From Symbiodinium natans (Eukaryota; Sar; Dinophyceae; Suessiales; Symbiodiniaceae): a stretch of DNA of 52,631 bases. This document shows, in pieces, positions 48,972 through 52,631 of this stretch. The translations under genes and the position numbers were made by a program. The notes under the pieces are model-generated. The model saw only the letters and a program-made list of their open reading frames with translations, was not told where the DNA came from and did not search any database. The stretch lies in contig CAJNDS010002202.1 in the NCBI GenBank assembly GCA_905221605.1, positions 758,248 through 810,878 on the forward strand, read 5' to 3'. Each line of letters starts with the position of its first letter. The first letter of the stretch is position 1.

Positions 48972-49430
48972 TTAAGCTGTGCTTGCTGCTTCTTTCACGA
49001 TGCCTCTTGCCAGAGCCTCGTTGTAGCTCCCAGTAGCTGTGTAGTTGACGTCGCCCCAACTTGCACGCAGCGTACATGCGCAGGTCCCAAACTTTTCATG
49101 CAACTTCTTCGCACATGACTCATGAGAGCGTGCAAAACAGAGCTGCTTTCCCACAGGCCAGCCAGACTTCGACACCAGTCCCGTCGCACACAGGTGAACT
49201 CTCGCAAACCAGTTCAGGCATGCCGCAGAAAGTACACGCTTAGTGCCAAAGCGATTCCAAATCTCATTGTGCATCGGAAGTTCGCAAGATCCAGCATGCC
49301 CCAACCTAAGGTAACGCCCCGCCGCCCTCATTAGCGGCTCCCAGCTAAAATCAGAAGCAGTCGGTTCAGACTTCTCATGAAGGTGTCTCAGTGGCGAGCC
49401 TGGTCCGCAGGGCGTCGAGATCCAGTGGCA
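48972..49430 (-). pseudogene. Retroelement polyprotein, C-terminal domain
   Basis: A - frame open to TAA at 48972. The start at CHWISTPCGPGSPLRHL (49430) is followed by SCELPMHNEIWNR, VHLCATG, WPVGKQLCF, KFGTCACTL and TATGSYNEALARGIVKEA. I associate this STPCxxGSPLR ... ELPxxNxIW ... TGxYNxxLARGI arrangement with the domain after RNase H in dinoflagellate retroelement polyproteins. That is from memory of the family, not a search. The frame further upstream (to 49718) is antisense of the RNase H part and not real. The remainder of the gene lies on the opposite strand at 49440-49990, so the locus is rearranged and inactive. Confidence 0.6.
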
Positions 49431-49439
49431 TTCATGCTG

Positions 49440-49995
49440 GTGGTGAATCGTATGCTTGCTAGTTTTGGAGAGGCGAACGTGGCATATGATGTCCAACGGC
49501 AGAAGAGCATCAACATGAAACAGATGTGACTGGTAGCAAGATGGCAGAGGTTTTGACTGATTCGCAATCCGCGGTGGCGTTGTTGCATGGAGAAGAACCT
49601 GCCACGGAGGAGTAGACACATAGAGATACGAGTGGCGTGGCTCAGGGCTCACCTGAAGTCTGGCAAGCTCAAACTGAAGTGGCTGTGTGGTGAGTTGAAA
49701 CCCTGCCGTTATGTTCACGGAAAACGTGTCAACGAGGCTCTATATAGTGACCACCGTACGAGGCTTGGATTCATTGTGCAAGATGGCCATCGCAGTTGAA
49801 TATCAGTGACCGTGGTGTTGGTGCCAAGTTGGGATTGCTTGAAGTCTGCTGTGCCGAGCACTCAGAGTTGAGATTGTAAGAAGTTGTCCATCGCATTTGG
49901 TGGCATCTCTGCACAGGCCGAGAAGGATAGTGTGTACAGGAAGGCAAAGGAGCTTGTTCGGGCCTGGTGTGAGCGTGGTCTGTGCCATGAACTGT
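49440..49995 (+). pseudogene. Retroelement RNase H and linker, inverted and frameshifted
   Basis: Decayed + strand coding in at least three frames. At 49541 it reads AEVLTDSQSAVALLHGEE, with the TDSQSA motif seen in copia-type RNase H. From about 49605 it reads RSRHIEIRVAWLRAHLKSGK. NPAVMFTENV, at about 49697, is a worn NPADxFTK motif. At 49820 it reads GLLEVCCAEHSEL, and at 49883 KLSIAFGGISAQAEKDSVYR then ELVRAWCERGLCH. It stops at CH (49983-49988), the residues with which the - strand part begins, so the two pieces appear to be one gene separated by an inversion. Confidence 0.6.
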
Positions 49996-50058
49996 AGGTT
50001 TTTGGTGGGGTGAACGGGGTTTTTGGTGGGCGAACCAGGGGTTTTGGCGGGCTATGTT
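49996..50058 (-). repeat. Right terminal motif of the telomere-free insert
   Basis: TTTTTGGTGGGGTGAACGGG and 50021-50046 are the inverted match of the left motif. A C/T-rich tract follows (50060-50084), as a C-rich tract precedes the left end. Confidence 0.8.
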
Positions 50059-50385
50059 CTCCCCCCCCCTCCCCCTCCCCCCTACAGCTGTCGAAGAGAT
50101 GATCTGATCCCCATGCTACGGTTCAAAGCCGGCCTGTCGGGCAAATCTCTGATCCCAATTCGTCTCGTTCGTCAGCGCCTTGCAGGATTTAGGGACCCTA
50201 AACCCTAACCCCTAAACCCTAAACCCTAAACCCCAGAACCCCAAACCCCTCAAACTGACAATGCAACTTGCAGTCAGAAGTAAGCACATGGATCCAGCTG
50301 TCTTACAGCATGAGATAATTCCTCGAACTGGTCACCACAAAACCTGTCGTGACCACCAACGCCCGTACCGCAACATTTGCGTGAA

Positions 50386-50472
50386 CGTGTACCTAGTTGC
50401 AAAGTGTACACTGTCAGTTCTATAGGGGATTGTAGTATCCAGAAAAGTGTAAAGTGTACTCATTCAGCTACT
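50386..50472. mobile_element. MITE-like element, family M6, between 14-bp direct repeats
   Basis: The core AAAGTGTACACTGTCAGTTC and right part GTGTACTCATTCAGCTACT match M6. AACATTTGCGTGAA occurs exactly at 50372-50385 and 50473-50486, so the element is bounded by a perfect 14-bp direct repeat. Confidence 0.85.
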
Positions 50473-50486
50473 AACATTTGCGTGAA

Positions 50487-51235
50487 AATACCGATGTGAG
50501 ATGAACGCCTGCTCATCATTCAGATGAAGGATCTGCTGACCAGAAAAGGGATACCTGAAGATTCCAGTACTAGAGACATTCTCATCTAAAGCCTAGAAAC
50601 CCCGAAAAAAAGGTCCTTTAGCCCACAAGGCAAGAACCTCGACTCGACACGCCTAGCCGTCCTGGAGGTTCTCAGGTCTGTTAGCTGTATGAAGGCACTC
50701 TACGCTAAACTCGAAAAACCCTAACACCCTATGAAGCCCTAAAACCCCCAAACCCTAAACCCTAAACCCTAAATCCTAAACCCTAAACCCTAAACCCTAC
50801 AGCCCCGAGATCCTAAACCCTACGCCCTACAACCCCAAACTCCAAAGTCCTAAATACGTAATACCCAACAGTCATAAGGTTGAGCGTAGAGTGGCTAGGG
50901 GTTCCAACCCCAAACCCGAAAACCCTAGAAAGAACTTAGACCCCAAGCCCTAAACCCTTAAAGGCTTTAGGGCTGGTGTCTTCGTGCTTCGGGCTTGCAG
51001 GGCTATAGGCTGTAGGGTGAGGAAACCCTAAAACCCTAAACCCGAAACCCACACGGTTGCTGTATAGGCTGTAGGGTTTAGTTCTTATAGGGGCAATACT
51101 TCAGTTCCCTTTTAGGTGTAGGCTTTTAACCCTAAAACCCTAAAACCTTAAAACCCTAAAACCTTAAAACCCTAAAACCCTAAAACCTTAAAACCCTAAA
51201 CCCTAAACCCTATCCCTAAACCCTAAACCCTTAGT
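50487..51235. other. Unassigned mosaic with CCCTAAA/CCCTAAAA units
   Basis: Unique DNA to about 50700, then CCCTAAA units at 50745-50800 and CCCTAAAA octamers at 51130-51185. No exon-like island was convincing. Confidence 0.5.
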
Positions 51236-51241
51236 GTTTAC

Positions 51242-51332
51242 GGGCAGCCTTTCCGGCGATCAGGCCGACCTCAGCATGTGGGCGTTCAAGGGCCGTTTGC
51301 TTCTTTTCAGGGATTGAGTTGCCGTAGCATGG
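51242..51332 (-). CDS. Exon-like island, telomere-derived acceptor
   Basis: The acceptor on - is AAACCCCTAAG|, a CCCCTAAA unit with A changed to G. The donor is GCTGCCC|GTAAAC. It has 30 codons plus one base, including PEKKQTALERPHAEVGLIAG. Strand clear. Product unknown. Confidence 0.55.
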
Positions 51333-51334
51333 CT

Positions 51335-51440
51335 TAGGGGTTTAGGGTTTAGGGTTTAGGGGTTTAGGGTTTAGGGGTTTGGGGTTTAGGGTATAGGGGT
51401 TTGGGGTTTAGGGGTTTATAGGGTTTAGGGTTTAGGGTTT
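51335..51440 (+). repeat. TTTAGGG/TTTAGGGG block
   Basis: About 13 mixed units. Confidence 0.95.
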
Positions 51441-51733
51441 ACATAGGGTTGGGGAAGCCCGGGGTTGCCATATCTCCGCGTTCTGGTGTCAGTTAGTTCA
51501 AGCTCCGTAACAGCAACCTACTTAAGGCCTGTGGGTTGCTCCAGGATAAAGGGGCAAAAGGAATGGGGTTTCGGGTTTAGGGCTTAGGGGTTGAGAGGCG
51601 TATCTCTAAACCCTGACTGACCAATAAACCCTAAACCAAGGGCATGAATGACTAGGGTTCCTGAAGGCTTCTGGCATAGGCAACAAAGTTTCAGGCCGCT
51701 AGAAGCATGGCTTCAGGAGGCTCTTGATACCCT

Positions 51734-51827
51734 GGCCTATACTAACAGTCCTTCATGGGGATTATAGAATAGGTAGGGGGGTACTATCATCCCCATGAAG
51801 GACTGCTAGCATAAGGGAGAACATCCC
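51734..51827. mobile_element. MITE-like element, family M7 (complete hairpin)
   Basis: About 28-bp arms: left ACTAACAGTCCTTCATGGGG, right CCCCATGAAGGACTGCTAGC, outer end GAACATCCC. Loop of about 26 bases. Non-coding. Confidence 0.85.
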
Positions 51828-52305
51828 AACCTAAACCCCAAACCCAAACCCTAAACCCTACACTGGCTTCAAGAGGCATTGTTGAGGTTGCAACTACTAA
51901 GGCTGAGAAAAGCTGTAAACAGGGAGCAGGAGCCGAGCATGCGAAAAAAAGAAGCCAGCTGGAACCCCAAACGGTTTATGGTTTTGGGTTAAAGATCCTG
52001 ACAAGTTAGGGGATAGGATTCGGGGGACCCTTGGGGATAGAGACCCTCTGAAGAAGGTCCCTGTTTAAGAGAGCCAGAAGAGGGTGAAGAAGGGGTTCCC
52101 TTTCGAGGGTCCCCCTATCCTACCTAGGACAAGTCCCCCAATTGTGGTTCCTTGTCGGGGTACGCTTGAGGTTTTACACGCCCACCAAAAAATGTGAATG
52201 GAAGAATAGGCTTCCAACATTGTCTTTAATCTAGGGTCCGAATTCAACCCTAAACCCTAAACCCTAAACCCTAAACCCTGAGCCCTAAATCTGGACTCCA
52301 GTCAG

Positions 52306-52383
52306 AGTGCCACGGAAAAAACCGTCCCTCCGCCCAGGAAGACGCCGCTACCTGTGGCCGACCTGGCAAATGATACTCTTCTG
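52306..52383. CDS. Exon-like island
   Basis: One + frame after CCAGTCAG reads GKNRPSAQEDAATCGRPGK to TGA. Another reads PSLRPGRRRYLWPTWQMIL and ends at T|GTTTAGGG. The - strand has AAACAG| and CACAG|GTAGCG edges around a short frame. Strand unresolved. Confidence 0.3.
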
Positions 52384-52631
52384 TTTAGGGTTTCGGGTTT
52401 AGGGTTTAGGGCTTAGGGCAGTAGGGGGGCAGACTTGGGGGGCGTTTAGGGACTTTGGGGTTGAGGGTTTAGGGTTTAGGGTTTGGGGCTTGGGCACCCC
52501 CCCCCCCCCCCCTGATGTCCAAAACCAAAATCCTAAACTTATCCAACTGCCACTGAGCCCTACACCAAACATAAGCAAATGCATATACAGCCATGTATTG
52601 AAAATCGACATACAGAAAACAGCAACCAGCC

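Noticed and set aside
49388-49718. Upstream part of the 248-codon - strand ORF
   Set aside because: It is the antisense of the RNase H segment. Only the part from 49430 downwards carries family motifs.
1-52631. CRISPR array, rRNA, tRNA, bacterial operons
   Set aside because: The regular repeats are telomere-type without unique spacers of constant size. No rRNA or tRNA-like cloverleaf was noticed, and the sequence is plainly eukaryotic.

Overview
ORGANISM. This is eukaryotic nuclear DNA with no bacterial-style gene packing. TTTAGGG / CCCTAAA, the plant/algal/alveolate telomere heptamer, occurs in well over 60 short internal blocks of 3-40 copies in both orientations. One telomere-free insert near 47.6-50.05 kb carries a decayed retroelement polyprotein whose C-terminal layout (RNase H, then a segment starting near an EVCCAEHSEL motif and a STPCGPGSPLRHL motif) resembles retroelement polyproteins I associate with dinoflagellates. 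I infer a dinoflagellate, probably symbiodiniacean-like, with moderate confidence. Another alga with the same telomere repeat is possible. No rRNA, tRNA or CRISPR was recognised.

LAYOUT. From 0 to 46 kb the DNA is a mosaic of three components. (1) Blocks of TTTAGGG or CCCTAAA. (2) Short inverted-repeat elements of about 90-230 bp that look like MITEs; I can group at least eight families (M1-M8 here) from copies inside this window. (3) Short GC-rich islands of about 35-175 bp that read as exons: no stop codon, protein-like composition, and an AG acceptor and a GT/GC/GA donor at the edges, often in exact phase. No conventional long ORF exists, because any telomeric array of three or more units has a stop in every frame. 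The ORFs of 100 aa or less are mostly chance.

MAIN IDEA. In many islands the splice sites appear to be made from the telomeric repeat itself. Donors read G|GTTTAGGG, and acceptors are CCCTAAA variants ending in AG (CCCTAAACAG|, CCCTAG|, CCCTAAG|). Islands are usually flanked by CCCTAAA on the left and TTTAGGG on the right. Each putative intron would therefore start with G-strand repeats, end with C-strand repeats, and be able to pair with itself. Because that arrangement is its own reverse complement, many islands carry plausible splice signals on both strands and their strand cannot be settled by eye. Telomeric blocks are also found inside MITEs and between direct repeats. One case (11.63 kb versus 22.68 kb) can be read as an empty and a filled insertion site, which points to capture of telomeric DNA during break repair or transposition.

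GENES. Exon-like islands on + and - strands imply several multi-exon genes, possibly interleaved, but I could not name any product or join exons with confidence. Possible terminal exons with a stop lie at 9.90, 22.62, 26.21, 26.89 and 34.04 kb. The 47.6-50.05 kb insert is the only clear named family: a broken retroelement with an internal inversion of about 550 bp, beside a 26-bp perfect inverted repeat pair (46,836 and 50,021). A 100-N assembly gap lies at 37,532-37,631.
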